The translations under genes and the position numbers were made by a program. This document shows positions 42,785-52,331 of a stretch of DNA of 64,000 nucleotides, piece after piece; position 1 is the first letter of the stretch, and the number at the start of each line of letters is the position of its first letter. The notes beneath the pieces are model-generated. The model ran no database searches. It had not been told where the DNA came from and saw nothing but the letters and a program-made list of their open reading frames with translations. This DNA is from Verrucomicrobiota bacterium (lineage in GTDB: Bacteria > Verrucomicrobiota > Verrucomicrobiia > Chthoniobacterales > JAFAMB01), in contig JAFBAP010000109.1 in NCBI GenBank assembly GCA_019247695.1, forward strand, positions 1 to 64,000. Reading direction: 5' to 3'.

Positions 42785-43552
42785 CTACCGCCATATCGTG
42801 ACCTGTTCCAGCGGCAGGCGCGTTTTAGCGGCAGCGAGAGGTTCGCCGTAGCCAAGCGCCACGACCAGGATCGGCTCGAGCGAACGGGGCAGGCGAAGGA
42901 CTTTGCGCAGCCGGCCCGCGTCAAAGCCTTCCATGGGTGAAGTATTCAAACCTGCGGCCTGGGCGGCCAGCATGAAGTTCATGGCGCTGAGCATGACCTG
43001 TTTGGTAATCCAGAACCGTTTATGAACGGCGATCATTTCAGGCACCGGCCGGAATCGCCTCACCAACGGCACCAGCACGGCTTTCCAGAGCCAGCCGAAG
43101 CCTGCAGGCCCCTGGCTGAACATCAGCGGCACGATCCTACGCAGGTGCGCCGCATACGATTCGGTGATGGTCCCTGCGGCCCGTTCCTGGTCGAGGATCG
43201 CACCAAACTGGGTTTCGTAGGCGCGGCGGTCGCCGGCAAAGATCACGACGAAGGGGGCTTCCTCGAGTTGCCGTTGATCCATGCACGCCCTGCGTAAGGC
43301 GGGTCGCACGGAACGGTCCTCCACGACGATAAAGCGCGTAGGCTGCAGGTTGAAACCGCTCGGCGCCCATTGGGCGATGCGCAGCAACCGCTCCACGACT
43401 TTACGGTCCGGAGCGATGGGCCGAAAGCGGCGGGTGGCGCGCCGCTGGTTCGCCAGGGTTTCAAACGCCTCAAGGGACATCGGTCCGGGCCGGTCGGAGG
43501 CCGGTGGTCGCGAGCCGGATGCATCCGGTGGCATTTCCATTGCGGGGTCCAT
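42785..43552 (-). CDS. Nitroreductase family protein
   Basis: 255 residues. The flavin-binding start RRATRRFRPIAPDRKVVERL, the APSGFNLQPTRFIVVEDRS block and the C-terminal LGYGEP are hallmarks of FMN-dependent nitroreductases. The middle is longer than in short family members (ITKQVMLSAMNFMLAAQAAG helix). It probably reduces quinones or nitroaromatics using NAD(P)H. The first 24 residues are Pro-rich and may not be translated; Met25 (MSLEAFETLA) is an alternative start. Confidence 0.88.
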   Translation of the reverse strand: MDPAMEMPPDASGSRPPASDRPGPMSLEAFETLANQRRATRRFRPIAPDRKVVERLLRIAQWAPSGFNLQPTRFIVVEDRSVRPALRRACMDQRQLEEAPFVVIFAGDRRAYETQFGAILDQERAAGTITESYAAHLRRIVPLMFSQGPAGFGWLWKAVLVPLVRRFRPVPEMIAVHKRFWITKQVMLSAMNFMLAAQAAGLNTSPMEGFDAGRLRKVLRLPRSLEPILVVALGYGEPLAAAKTRLPLEQVTIWR

Positions 43553-43727
43553 GATTTAGTTATCCATCTTCGGCAGTGTTGCAGAGGTGAGATCAAGAGC
43601 AAGATCAAGCACGGCGGCAAGCGGCGTGACGCAGCGCACTTGATTGAAGGGCGCCCCGGCTGTTCTCGTCAAACCGGCTTGAATCTGTCGCTTGGACATC
43701 CGGTTTCCACATTGTATCTACGTCAAC

Positions 43728-44822
43728 ATGATCAACCCGCCCATCCCCCCGCGATCGGTTCAGGTTCTACTCGGGAACCGCCGCTACTGGGTTGAGATCG
43801 GGCCCGATCTGCTTGGAACCGCGGGCTTGAAGCTGCACAGGCTGGGTCTGCACGGGACCGTGGCCGTCATTACCGACGATAACGTCCGCGACCTGTATGG
43901 ACAAACCGTGCTGGATTCGCTGGGCGCAGCCGGTTTTCGGGCGCGGATTTATTCGGTTCAGGCCGGTGAGCAGTCCAAATCGCTGGCTGAAGTTGAACGG
44001 CTGGCAGAGTCAATGGCGCGAGATGCGATGGATCGGTCGAGCATTGTCGTCGCGCTCGGTGGAGGGGTGATCGGCGATCTGGCCGGGTTTCTCGCGGCCA
44101 TCTATTACCGTGGCGTTGCCCTGGTCCAGCTCCCGACCTCGATCATGGCTCAGGTCGACAGCGCGGTCGGCGGCAAGACGGCCGTAAACCTCCAGGCCGG
44201 CAAAAACCTGGTGGGGGCATTTTATCAACCCCGGTTGGTCATGGCCGATACGCTGACCCTGCGTTCTCTGGGCAGGCGCGAATGGAATGAAGGCTTTGCC
44301 GAAATCATCAAGTACGGCGTCATCCGGAGTCCGTCCCTGTTTTCGACGTTGGAAGCCGACGCGGATTTGGACGTTGACGGTGTCGTTGAAGCGTGCGTTC
44401 AGATCAAGGCCGACATCGTGGCCGAGGACGAACTCGAAACCTCGGGACGGCGTGCCCTGCTTAATTTCGGCCATACCCTCGGCCATGCCATCGAGGCGGC
44501 GGCCGGGTACGGGGCCCTCTATCACGGCGAAGCGATCAGCCTGGGCATGTGCGCCGCCGCATGCATTTCGCGGAAGCGCGCCGGACTGTCCGCAGCAGAG
44601 GTGACCCGGCTCGAAGTGTTGCTGGAAAAGTTTTCTCTGCCCACCCAGCTTCCGCCGGAGCTTTCGCCGGACCAAATCGTCGAGCGAACTTTTACCGACA
44701 AAAAGTTCGTGCGGGGCCAGATTCGATTTGTGCTCGCGTCCCGGATCGGGCATGCCTTCGTCTCGGACGAAGTCACCCGGGACGATCTGGTCGAGGCGAT
44801 CGCTTATCTCCAATCATCGTAG
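43728..44822 (+). CDS. aroB: 3-dehydroquinate synthase
   Basis: 364 residues from the ATG at 43728; the frame is open upstream to a TTG at 43692. It has the NAD-binding GGGVIGDLAGF (111-121), LPTSIMAQVDSAVGGKTAVN (135 onward), and zinc ligands Glu192 in AEIIK, His249 in FGHTLGH and His266 in YHGEA. It catalyses the second step of the shikimate pathway, from DAHP to 3-dehydroquinate. It is followed directly by dprA (GTG start 8 bases after the aroB stop), so they form one operon. Confidence 0.97.
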   Translation: MINPPIPPRSVQVLLGNRRYWVEIGPDLLGTAGLKLHRLGLHGTVAVITDDNVRDLYGQTVLDSLGAAGFRARIYSVQAGEQSKSLAEVERLAESMARDAMDRSSIVVALGGGVIGDLAGFLAAIYYRGVALVQLPTSIMAQVDSAVGGKTAVNLQAGKNLVGAFYQPRLVMADTLTLRSLGRREWNEGFAEIIKYGVIRSPSLFSTLEADADLDVDGVVEACVQIKADIVAEDELETSGRRALLNFGHTLGHAIEAAAGYGALYHGEAISLGMCAAACISRKRAGLSAAEVTRLEVLLEKFSLPTQLPPELSPDQIVERTFTDKKFVRGQIRFVLASRIGHAFVSDEVTRDDLVEAIAYLQSS

Positions 44823-44829
44823 GCAGCGT

Positions 44830-45918
44830 GTGACCCAAACCGAAGCGATGCTGGTTTTGAACATGCTCCCGCGCCTGGGACCGGTGAGCGTGCGGCGCTT
44901 GCTCCACAGGTTCGGTGACCCCCAAGGCGTGTTGCGCGCCCGCCGCCCTGATCTGGCCCGGGTTGAAGGGTTGAACGCGCCGGCGATGGAATCGTTGCTG
45001 GGGTGGGAGACTGAGACCGATCTGGCGGCGGAAATGCGCCGGATCGAGAATGCCGGCGTCAACGTCGTCACCATTCTCGACGCGGAATACCCGCCCTCCT
45101 TGAAGGAGATTCACGACCCGCCCACGGTGCTTTACGTTTGGGGTACGCTGGAACCGCGTGATTTCCATGCGATCGCGGTGGTCGGGTCTCGCCGGACTTC
45201 CCATTACGGGCTGGAGTGTGCAAAACGGTTTGCTTACCAGTTGGCTTATGCCGGGCTCACGGTGGTAAGCGGTCTGGCCCGCGGCATCGATTCGGCGGCG
45301 CACCAGGGTGCGCTGGCCGCCAAGGGCCGGACGATCGCGGTGCTGGGCGGCGGCTTGAACCAGCTCTATCCGCCGGAGAACCTGCCCCTGGCGGAACGGA
45401 TCGCTTCGTCCGGAGCGGTGGTCAGCGAGTTTCCCATGGAAACTCAACCCGACCGCCAGACGTTCCCGATGCGGAACCGGATCATCAGCGGCTGGAGCTT
45501 CGGCGTGCTCGTGGTGGAAGCCGGGCTGAACAGCGGCGCGCTCATCAGCGCCCATCAGGCCGCCGAACAGGGACGCTCGGTCTACGCCGTACCGGGCCAG
45601 GTCGACCGCCCGACCTCAACGGGTTCCAATCGCCTCATCCAGGAGGGCGCCAAGCTGGTCATTGATGCGCAGGATATCCTGAACGATCTGCAAAGCCTCT
45701 TCCCGAACCCGCCGGCGCTGCAGCCGAGCGCCCCGGCCGATTTGCCCCCTGAACTCGCGGCCGTTTACCACGCGATCGGCTCTGAGGAAACCGCCATTGA
45801 CCAGATCATCCGGCAAAGCGGGCTTTCCGCGGGCGAAGCCACCGCCGCGCTGCTCCAGCTGGAGGTGCGCAACCTGGTCCGGCAACTTCCGGGCAAACAT
45901 TTCGTGAAACTGTTATAA
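44830..45918 (+). CDS. dprA: DNA-processing protein DprA
   Basis: 362 residues from the GTG at 44830, with ATG at 44848 as an alternative. An N-terminal helix-hairpin-like part is followed by the Rossmann-like DprA core: VVGSRRTSHYGLECAKRFAY, GLTVVSGLARGIDSAAHQGA, AVLGGGLNQLYPPEN, PMRNRIISGWSFGVLVVEAG and YAVPGQVDRPTSTGSN. A C-terminal winged helix (from about 290) reads IDQIIRQSGLSAGEATAALL. DprA loads RecA on incoming single-stranded DNA during transformation. It is in an operon with aroB and upstream of topB. Confidence 0.95.
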   Translation: MTQTEAMLVLNMLPRLGPVSVRRLLHRFGDPQGVLRARRPDLARVEGLNAPAMESLLGWETETDLAAEMRRIENAGVNVVTILDAEYPPSLKEIHDPPTVLYVWGTLEPRDFHAIAVVGSRRTSHYGLECAKRFAYQLAYAGLTVVSGLARGIDSAAHQGALAAKGRTIAVLGGGLNQLYPPENLPLAERIASSGAVVSEFPMETQPDRQTFPMRNRIISGWSFGVLVVEAGLNSGALISAHQAAEQGRSVYAVPGQVDRPTSTGSNRLIQEGAKLVIDAQDILNDLQSLFPNPPALQPSAPADLPPELAAVYHAIGSEETAIDQIIRQSGLSAGEATAALLQLEVRNLVRQLPGKHFVKLL

Positions 45919-46018
45919 TTACGATTCCATTTGCGAGTTGGCCTCCGGCCTTCTACTATCCCGGCTCGACCTCCGGCAGCCGTTGGTTTATCGTTTTCTG
46001 GGGAGAATCGAAGTAGAA

Positions 46019-48487
46019 ATGGGAAAAGCCCTTGTCATCGCAGAGAAACCGAGCGTCGCCCTCGACCTGAGCCGCGCGCTGGGGCGGTTTACGAAAAAAG
46101 ACGATTTCTTCGAGAATGATTCGTATGTGATTTCTTCGGCCATCGGGCACCTCGTCGAACTTTGCCTGCCCAACGAACTGGACAAAAAGCGCGGCAAATG
46201 GAGTTTCCAGAACCTGCCGATCATCCCGGCTGAGTTCCAGCTGAAGCCGATCGAGAAAACCGAATCCCGTTTCAAGCTGCTGAAACGGCTGATGAAACGT
46301 GACGACGTCGACCTGATCATCAATGCGTGCGATGCCGGCCGGGAAGGCGAACTCATTTTTCGTTACCTCATCCAGCTGGCCGGGGTGAAAAAACCGTTGC
46401 GCCGCCTCTGGCTTCAGTCGATGACGGCTGAGGCGATCCGGACCGCCTTCGATCGGCTGCGTTCCGATGAGGAAATGGTTCCGCTGGCCGAGGCCGCAGT
46501 CTGCCGCTCCGAAAGCGACTGGCTGGTCGGCATCAACGCCACCCGCGCCATGACGGCATTCAACTCCAAGGTGGGCGGGTTCCAGCTGACGCCGGTTGGG
46601 CGCGTTCAGACCCCGACCCTGGCGATCCTGGCCGAACGCGAGCAGCGCATCCGCGATTTTGAACCGCGCACGTACTGGGAGTTGCTGGGTGATTTCGAGG
46701 TCGGCGCAGGCAGTTACCGGGGCCGCTGGTTCGATGAAAACTTTCAGAAAAACCAGGAAGAGGATCGTAAACCCGAGCGCATCTGGGATCTTGAGAAGGC
46801 CAACGCCCTCCGGGCCAAAGTCCTGGGCAAACCGGGCGTCGTCACCGAAGAGAAAAAGCCGGTTTCACAGGCGCCTCCCCTGCTCTACGACCTGACTTCG
46901 CTCCAGCGCGAAGCCAACTCGCGCTTCGGCTTTTCCGCGCGGCGCACCCTGCAGATCGCCCAGCAGCTGTATGAACGCCTCAAGGTGATCACCTACCCGC
47001 GGACTGACTCGCGGTACCTGCCCGAAGATTACCTGTCGACCAGCCGCGACGTTTTGCACAGCCTCCAGGATCCCACGCTCAAGCCGCACGCCGAGCGGGT
47101 CCTGCAGAGCCATTGGGTCAAGCCGAGCAAACGCATCTTCAACAACGCCAAGGTCACGGACCATAACGCCATCATCCCGACCGGCCAAACGCCGCGAAAC
47201 CTGGATGAAGCGCAGCAGAAACTCTTTGACTTGATCGCACGCCGTTTTGTGGCCGTCTTTTTCCCGCCGGCCCAGCTCGAGGTGACGACCCGGATCACCC
47301 GCGTGGAAGGCGAAGCCTTCAAGACTGAGGGGCGCGTCATCAAGGATCCGGGCTGGATGGCCGTGTACGGGCGCCAGGCGGCAGGCGAAAACGATCCCGA
47401 GACGCTGGTCGAAATCGTGCGCGGAGAACGCGTCCTGACCCGCTCAGCCGAGGTCAAGGAAAACCAGACCAAACCGCCGCCCCGCTTTACGGAAGCCACG
47501 CTGCTGTCGGCCATGGAAAGCGCCGGCAAGCTCATGGAAGATGAGGAACTGCGCGAGGCCATGTCCGCCAAAGGCCTGGGCACGCCGGCCACCCGCGCGG
47601 CGATCATCGAAGGACTTCTGCAGGACGGCTATATCGCCCGCGAAGGCAAGGACCTCATCGCGACCTCCAAGGGCATCTCATTGATCACCTTGCTGCGCGG
47701 TATCGGGATTGACCTGCTCTCATCGGCCGAACTCACCGGGGAATGGGAATATAAGCTTAAGCTCATGGAGCAGGGTAAGCTGGGGCGCTCCACCTTCATG
47801 GCCAACATCAAGGATCTGACGCGCGAAATCGTAAACCGCGCCAAGAGCTTTGAGAGCGATACCGTCGCGGGCAATTACGTAACGCTGGAGGTGCGCTGCC
47901 CGAACTGCGGCGCGGCACACCTGAAAGAAGATTACCGCACCTACCACTGCGAATCGTGCGATTACCGGTTTTTCAAGAACATCGCGAGCCGTGAATTGAG
48001 CACGGAAGAGGCGACCGAATTGGTCCGGAACCGGAAGGTGGGTCCGTTGGAAGGGTTCCGCAGCAAGACCGGACGGCCTTTTTCCGCCGTGCTGGTGTTA
48101 AACGATGAAAACAAACCGGAGTTCGCCTTCGACGGAAACGGCCGCGCGGAAAGCGTGACCGTAGATCCGAAGGTTCACCTGGTAATCGGCAAATGCCAGA
48201 TGTGCGCGGACGGTGAGGTGTGCGACGTCGGAACCGGTTACGTCTGCTCGAACGTGCCTTCGAAGAAATGCACGTTCAAGATGAGCAAGACCATCCTGCA
48301 ACGCGAGATCCCGCCCGATCAGATGCGCAAGATGCTCGTGCAAGGAAAGAGCGACGTCGTCAAGGGCTTTATTTCCAAGAAGGGCCGCCCGTTTGATGCC
48401 GCGCTGCGCCTGGAAAAGGGCCGGATCGCGTGGGAATTCGCCAAGCGCCCGGCGCGTAAAGCCAAAAAGCCGGCACCGGCGCATTGA
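46019..48487 (+). CDS. topB: DNA topoisomerase III
   Basis: 822 residues from the ATG at 46019, preceded by GGGGAG at 46000; an upstream ATG at 45938 is out of family register. The TOPRIM domain has Glu9 in VIAEKPS and NACDAGREGELIFR (102 onward). The nucleophile is Tyr326 in ITYPRTDSRYL. The C-terminal part has a four-Cys zinc ribbon (CPNCGAAHLKEDYRTYHCES) and two GF-SK-GRPF repeats typical of bacterial TopB. Type IA topoisomerases relax negative supercoils and decatenate DNA. It ends 15 bases before the IS remnant. Confidence 0.95.
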   Translation: MGKALVIAEKPSVALDLSRALGRFTKKDDFFENDSYVISSAIGHLVELCLPNELDKKRGKWSFQNLPIIPAEFQLKPIEKTESRFKLLKRLMKRDDVDLIINACDAGREGELIFRYLIQLAGVKKPLRRLWLQSMTAEAIRTAFDRLRSDEEMVPLAEAAVCRSESDWLVGINATRAMTAFNSKVGGFQLTPVGRVQTPTLAILAEREQRIRDFEPRTYWELLGDFEVGAGSYRGRWFDENFQKNQEEDRKPERIWDLEKANALRAKVLGKPGVVTEEKKPVSQAPPLLYDLTSLQREANSRFGFSARRTLQIAQQLYERLKVITYPRTDSRYLPEDYLSTSRDVLHSLQDPTLKPHAERVLQSHWVKPSKRIFNNAKVTDHNAIIPTGQTPRNLDEAQQKLFDLIARRFVAVFFPPAQLEVTTRITRVEGEAFKTEGRVIKDPGWMAVYGRQAAGENDPETLVEIVRGERVLTRSAEVKENQTKPPPRFTEATLLSAMESAGKLMEDEELREAMSAKGLGTPATRAAIIEGLLQDGYIAREGKDLIATSKGISLITLLRGIGIDLLSSAELTGEWEYKLKLMEQGKLGRSTFMANIKDLTREIVNRAKSFESDTVAGNYVTLEVRCPNCGAAHLKEDYRTYHCESCDYRFFKNIASRELSTEEATELVRNRKVGPLEGFRSKTGRPFSAVLVLNDENKPEFAFDGNGRAESVTVDPKVHLVIGKCQMCADGEVCDVGTGYVCSNVPSKKCTFKMSKTILQREIPPDQMRKMLVQGKSDVVKGFISKKGRPFDAALRLEKGRIAWEFAKRPARKAKKPAPAH

Positions 48488-48502
48488 AGTCCAGGTCAAC
48501 CG

Positions 48503-49018
48503 TCAACCGTCGCGCCGTGCAGGAACTCCACGCAGGCCTGCCCGTCGCTTTCGGCCGCCCCGCGGTCCTTTTTTTCGTGGCACGGGCGCGGGACCTTCAG
48601 CCGCGCGCCGGCTGTTTTTCAGGTACTTGTAGACGGTCGCCAGCTTGACGGAGAGGCCACCTTCTTCCCGCAGCCAGCGCTGGGCGTCGGCGGCCCGGCG
48701 CAACTCACGCGCCTCGACCTTTTGGTTCAACGCCCGGGCCAACTCGGGCGAGAGCGCCGAAGCCGGCCCCTTGCCGCCTTCAGGCCGATGCAGCAGCCCG
48801 TCAAGACCGTCGGCCCGAAAGCGCTCTAACCAGCGCTGAATGCAAGAGCGGGCCCGGCCTAAGTGGGTGGCGATTTCTTCCAGAGTTAACTGGCCTTCCA
48901 GGCCGAGTTTGACGGCCAGGAGCCGCTCGCGCTGCCAGCCGGCCGGTTCACGTTTGAGCCGTTGGAGCACCTGGGCGGCTTGGCCGTGAGGATCGAGGTC
49001 GCCTCGTGGTCTTGCCAT
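48503..49018 (-). pseudogene. IS630-like transposase N-terminal remnant
   Basis: 171 readable residues from the ATG at 49018. A helix-turn-helix pair is present: QLTLEEIATHLGRARSCIQR then WLERFRADGLDGLLHRPEGG, as in the DNA-binding domain of IS630-type transposases. The following EARELRRAADAQRWLREEGGL and LATVYKYLKN match the second HTH unit. Shortly after it, the frame breaks: another frame would give VPRPCHEKKDRGAAES, so a frameshift lies near 48600. The DDE catalytic domain is absent. Its left side abuts repeat copy B (from 49079), and an IS could have carried or mobilised that repeat. Confidence 0.7.
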
Positions 49019-49078
49019 GGCCCAGGATGACAGCATCCGGCGAAAAAGAAAGCCAAACTTTTACCCAGGCAACCATCT

Positions 49079-49615
49079 AATACCATTCAGACGGTTATCT
49101 TGGTGGAGTGTCGGCTCAAAGCATGTCGGCGCCGGCGGGTGCCCCGTACCCGGTTGAACCGGTCTTAGGCCCAACGGGCCGGGAGATCTTAGCCCAGGGT
49201 TTACCCCACTGCCATTTAGTTAAGGGCCGGTGGATGGGGGCGCTCTCGTCCCGAAGGGACGGCTGAGGTTAGCCAGGGACTTCAGTCCCTGGACGGGGCA
49301 TTTAAGAGGGAGCGCGTCCCGTCGGGACGCCTGAAACGCTGCCCCGCAGGGTGCCGGCTCCCAAACGGCCGGCCAAACCCGGCGCGACCCTCGGCTACCA
49401 AAACCCGAACGTCCCCCCAATCTTTGACGCCCGCCTTCAGGCGTCCCGAGGGGACGCGACCCCAGGGAACGCCCTCACAGGCACTAAAAGTACCTGCCTA
49501 ACCTCGGCCGTCCCTGCGGGACCAAAGCAATACCCGGCCTTGTATCCGCAACTAAATGGCGGTGGGGTTTACCCTGGGTAACTGTTAAATCATGATCGAG
49601 CCCTCCTAAGGCGTC
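49079..49615. repeat. Structured repeat element, copy B (opposite orientation to copy A)
   Basis: The left module (TTATCTTGGTGGAGTGTCGG) and the core left arm (49191-49292) match copy A. The core right arm lies near 49470-49578 and is more diverged. The stretch between the arms matches copy A's inter-arm stretch only when reverse-complemented. The CCTCCTAAGGCGTCACG palindrome starts at 49602 but its second half is missing, so the right end is truncated. It is adjacent to the IS630-like remnant. Confidence 0.85.
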
Positions 49616-49790
49616 ACGTCCGTACGCCCATCCCAACAAACGCTCGCCCCGCCGGGTTGGATTTGCTGAAGGGGCGGCAGAACGCGTGGCTTACCGGTTG
49701 TGCCGCGACCGTCAGCGCGGCGCCGGCGTTGCGCAAGCTTGGCTTTTCGCGGCAAGGCCTTTAAGCTTCGGTTGTGAGCGGTTTGATTGA

Positions 49791-49982
49791 AATCCAGAGG
49801 CCATTGAGAAGCTTTCTGAGGAAAGGGCGGAGCTGCGCCAGTGGCTTGAGACCTATGAAGAGGACGGCATCGAGGAGTCGGGTGAATTGATGGCGGCCAT
49901 TGAAGAAGGCATTCACTCCTTAGAAGCGGAAGGTTTCGGCGTGCTGGCCGGATCCGCCGGATTGTTCATGGTAAGTACTTGA
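49791..49982 (+). pseudogene. Antitoxin-like remnant
   Basis: 63 in-frame codons containing EKLSEERAELRQWLETYEED and a Glu-rich helix, reminiscent of short antitoxin proteins that read (A)IEKLPEEERAELRRWLE. There is no start codon and an in-frame stop precedes it (49788). Probably a decayed gene; the family call is tentative. No toxin is adjacent. Confidence 0.3.
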
Positions 49983-50131
49983 TTGTGTAGCGCCTCAATG
50001 AAACCGAGAGGACTGTAGAAGCAGCGCGGTTCTGGCATGGCGCCAGAGGGCGGCTCAAGCTCTGATTCCGGCATACCACCGGGTGGCATGGCTCTAAGCC
50101 GGATGCTTTCCGTTTCGTACACGCCCGCGCG

Positions 50132-51211
50132 TCAGCCGATTTCCTCCCGATAAAATCGCTGGACGGTGTGCAACCGTTCCAGCGCCGCGCCTGAGTCGAC
50201 CAGTTCAGCCGCCCGGCGCAACCCGTCCTCCACGCGCGGCGTGAGGCCCGCGACCGTCAGCGCGGCGCCCGCATTGAGCAGGACGAGATCCCGCCGCGGT
50301 CCCCGGTCCTGCCTGCCGAGAATCTGCAGCGCTGCCTGGGCGCTCGCGACCGGCCCCCCTGCCCGAAGTTCGTGCAGGCTTACCGGAGACAACCCGAATT
50401 GATCCGGAAACAGGCTGAACGGCGTTGCGGCTTCGCCCTTCACTTCGTAAACGAGCGTTTCACCCAGGGTGGAAATCTCATCCATCCCGGAACCGGCCGG
50501 CACATGGCCATGGACGACCCACGCCCGGCGCCGTCCCAGGCGGGAAAGCGCCACCGCGTATTTTTCCAGGACCGTGGGCGCAAATACCCCTACCAATTGG
50601 TATTGCGGACGCGCGGGATTGAGCAGCGGCCCGAGCAGATTGAAAATGGTGGCGTGCCCTTGCTCGGCAAGCTTCCGCCGAATCGGGGCGACAATCCGGA
50701 AGGCCGGATGGTAAAGCGGCGCAAAAAGAAAGCCGAGTCCAGCCTCCTGCACGCAGCGTTCGACGACGTGAATCGGGCAATTGGCCGGGATGCCTAACTG
50801 TTCCAGCAGGTCGGTGCCGCCCGATTTTGAAGTGATGGCCCGGTTCCCATGTTTCAAGACCACCACCCCGGCCGCAGCCACGATGAAGCTGGCGATCGTC
50901 GACACATTAATCATTTCAAGACGGTCGCCCCCGGTTCCGCACAGATCCATGGTCGGCTGATCACCCAGCGGGAACCTTGGCCGGATCGCCAGCGAGGTAA
51001 AGGCCTCCGCGAAATACCCTAATTCTTCGCCGGTCTCCCCTTTGGTCTTGAGCGCCACCAAAAAGACCGCTTTATCCTCTTCCGAGACCGTCTCATCCGC
51101 GAGCTCGCGTGCCGCCACCCGGATTTCCTCGCGAGTGAGGTCCAGGTCCGCGATCAACCGTTCGGTAAGCCCCTCCAACGGAGAATGCTGCATGGAATCG
51201 GGCGTCGACAT
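50132..51211 (-). CDS. trpD: Anthranilate phosphoribosyltransferase
   Basis: 359 residues from the ATG at 51211; the frame is open to 51259. The PRPP-binding CGTGGD (91-96) and HGNRAITSKSGGTDLLEQLG (121 onward) are intact, as are the PLYHPAFRIVAPIRRKL and NLLGPLLNPARPQYQLVGVF blocks. It catalyses the second step of tryptophan synthesis. It is a stand-alone gene here. A 22-base stretch of its 3' half (near 50248) is repeated exactly at 49703, in a stretch encoding NAGAALTVA on the minus strand, suggesting a partial duplicate. Confidence 0.96.
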   Translation of the reverse strand: MSTPDSMQHSPLEGLTERLIADLDLTREEIRVAARELADETVSEEDKAVFLVALKTKGETGEELGYFAEAFTSLAIRPRFPLGDQPTMDLCGTGGDRLEMINVSTIASFIVAAAGVVVLKHGNRAITSKSGGTDLLEQLGIPANCPIHVVERCVQEAGLGFLFAPLYHPAFRIVAPIRRKLAEQGHATIFNLLGPLLNPARPQYQLVGVFAPTVLEKYAVALSRLGRRRAWVVHGHVPAGSGMDEISTLGETLVYEVKGEAATPFSLFPDQFGLSPVSLHELRAGGPVASAQAALQILGRQDRGPRRDLVLLNAGAALTVAGLTPRVEDGLRRAAELVDSGAALERLHTVQRFYREEIG

Positions 51212-51275
51212 CGCGTTGAATTGAGCCGAACCGACCTGAACCGTGCCACAGGCCGGCACAGGCCCTGCCTTCGGA

Positions 51276-51980
51276 TCAGGAACCGGCCGCCGAGAGCTTG
51301 ATTTCGATTTCGGGCGGCATCGTCAGCTCCGTCAGACGCAACCTGGGCACGTCAAACCCATACTCATTTCGCGCCGCTTCGGTGACCTCAGGCAGGAGAA
51401 GCGCGCCGAGGTTCGCCACCTCGCGGTGCCATCGGTCCAGGCCGAGCCGGGCGTCGCGCGCCGATTTAATGATCAGGTTAACGATGCGCAACCGGACCGA
51501 ATCACTGAACTCGTCCACCGAGAATGCCTGGTCGGCGCCGGCGACCTCGGTCAGAAAACGGCGCGGGTGCACAATCTGTGCGTCAAAATCACCCGCAAAC
51601 CGGATCGGCACCCGTTCGTGGACGACGTTACCCCAAAAGATGGCTTGATAGGTCCGGAACGGCACATTCGAGATCAAACCCGTGTTCAGAAAATAAAGAT
51701 CAAATTGAAACGGCTGCCCGGCACCGTAAGGCCAGATACTCAGCCGGTTGAGGATCGGCAGCGTTTCCTTGGCGAGGACGTGCTGCCCGGGGCCAAACTG
51801 GTCCCCGTATTCTCCACGGTAGACCGACTGGGCAATTTGCTCCGGGCGAACGTGTAAAACCGCTCCCGGAGCAATCTTCCGGTCTCTGAAAGGGTAGCGG
51901 ACCGAGATCAGGTCCGGGCGGGACCAATCCATCCGCAGTTCCCGGATCAACTCCTGATGAAAGAAACGGCCGAAGGGCAT
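51276..51980 (-). CDS. SPFH-domain protein, YdjI-like (virion core protein family)
   Basis: 234 residues. The beginning FHQELIRELRMDWSRPDLIS, the RYPFRDRKIAPGAVLHVRPEQ block and FDLYFLNTGLISNVPFRTYQ are characteristic of the YdjI-like SPFH group. Typical members of this group are longer, with a C-terminal zinc ribbon, which is absent here. Family function is membrane-microdomain-like, unknown in detail. No membrane helix or signal is evident. It lies 64 bases upstream of trpD. Confidence 0.75.
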   Translation of the reverse strand: MPFGRFFHQELIRELRMDWSRPDLISVRYPFRDRKIAPGAVLHVRPEQIAQSVYRGEYGDQFGPGQHVLAKETLPILNRLSIWPYGAGQPFQFDLYFLNTGLISNVPFRTYQAIFWGNVVHERVPIRFAGDFDAQIVHPRRFLTEVAGADQAFSVDEFSDSVRLRIVNLIIKSARDARLGLDRWHREVANLGALLLPEVTEAARNEYGFDVPRLRLTELTMPPEIEIKLSAAGS

Positions 51981-52331
51981 GGCGGAACTTAGACGGTTGT
52001 ACCTGGTTTAAGGCTCATCCCGAGCCGCCGGAAGATCTTCGTTTTTTTCTCTTTTCGCCAAATTGCAGTTAGGTCGGCTCGCATTTTCAGTCGGGGAATA
52101 ACGCCCAGGGCGCCAAATGGTTCAGCCATGAAGATCAGAGCGGGATTCGCGGCCGGAGCACGGCAAAAAAATTCGTTACAGTTCGGCCCGGACCCCTGCG
52201 CCGGAGAGGATCGGAGATGGCCCCGAGGATGTCTAGTGGAAAAAGCGGGCACGGCGGTCCGGCGGGCACCGCGGATCTACAGAGAACGCAGAAAAGAGAA
52301 CACCTCCACCGATTACGCAGATTACACAGAA
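51981..52331. repeat. Intergenic stretch with dispersed repeat
   Basis: No gene is evident in 51981-52235. The 52236-52335 part belongs to the dispersed family (AGAACGCAGAAAAGAGAAC and TTACGCAGATTACACAG, the reverse of modules at 15133 and 53327). It runs into the 3' end of the epimerase gene. Confidence 0.7.
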
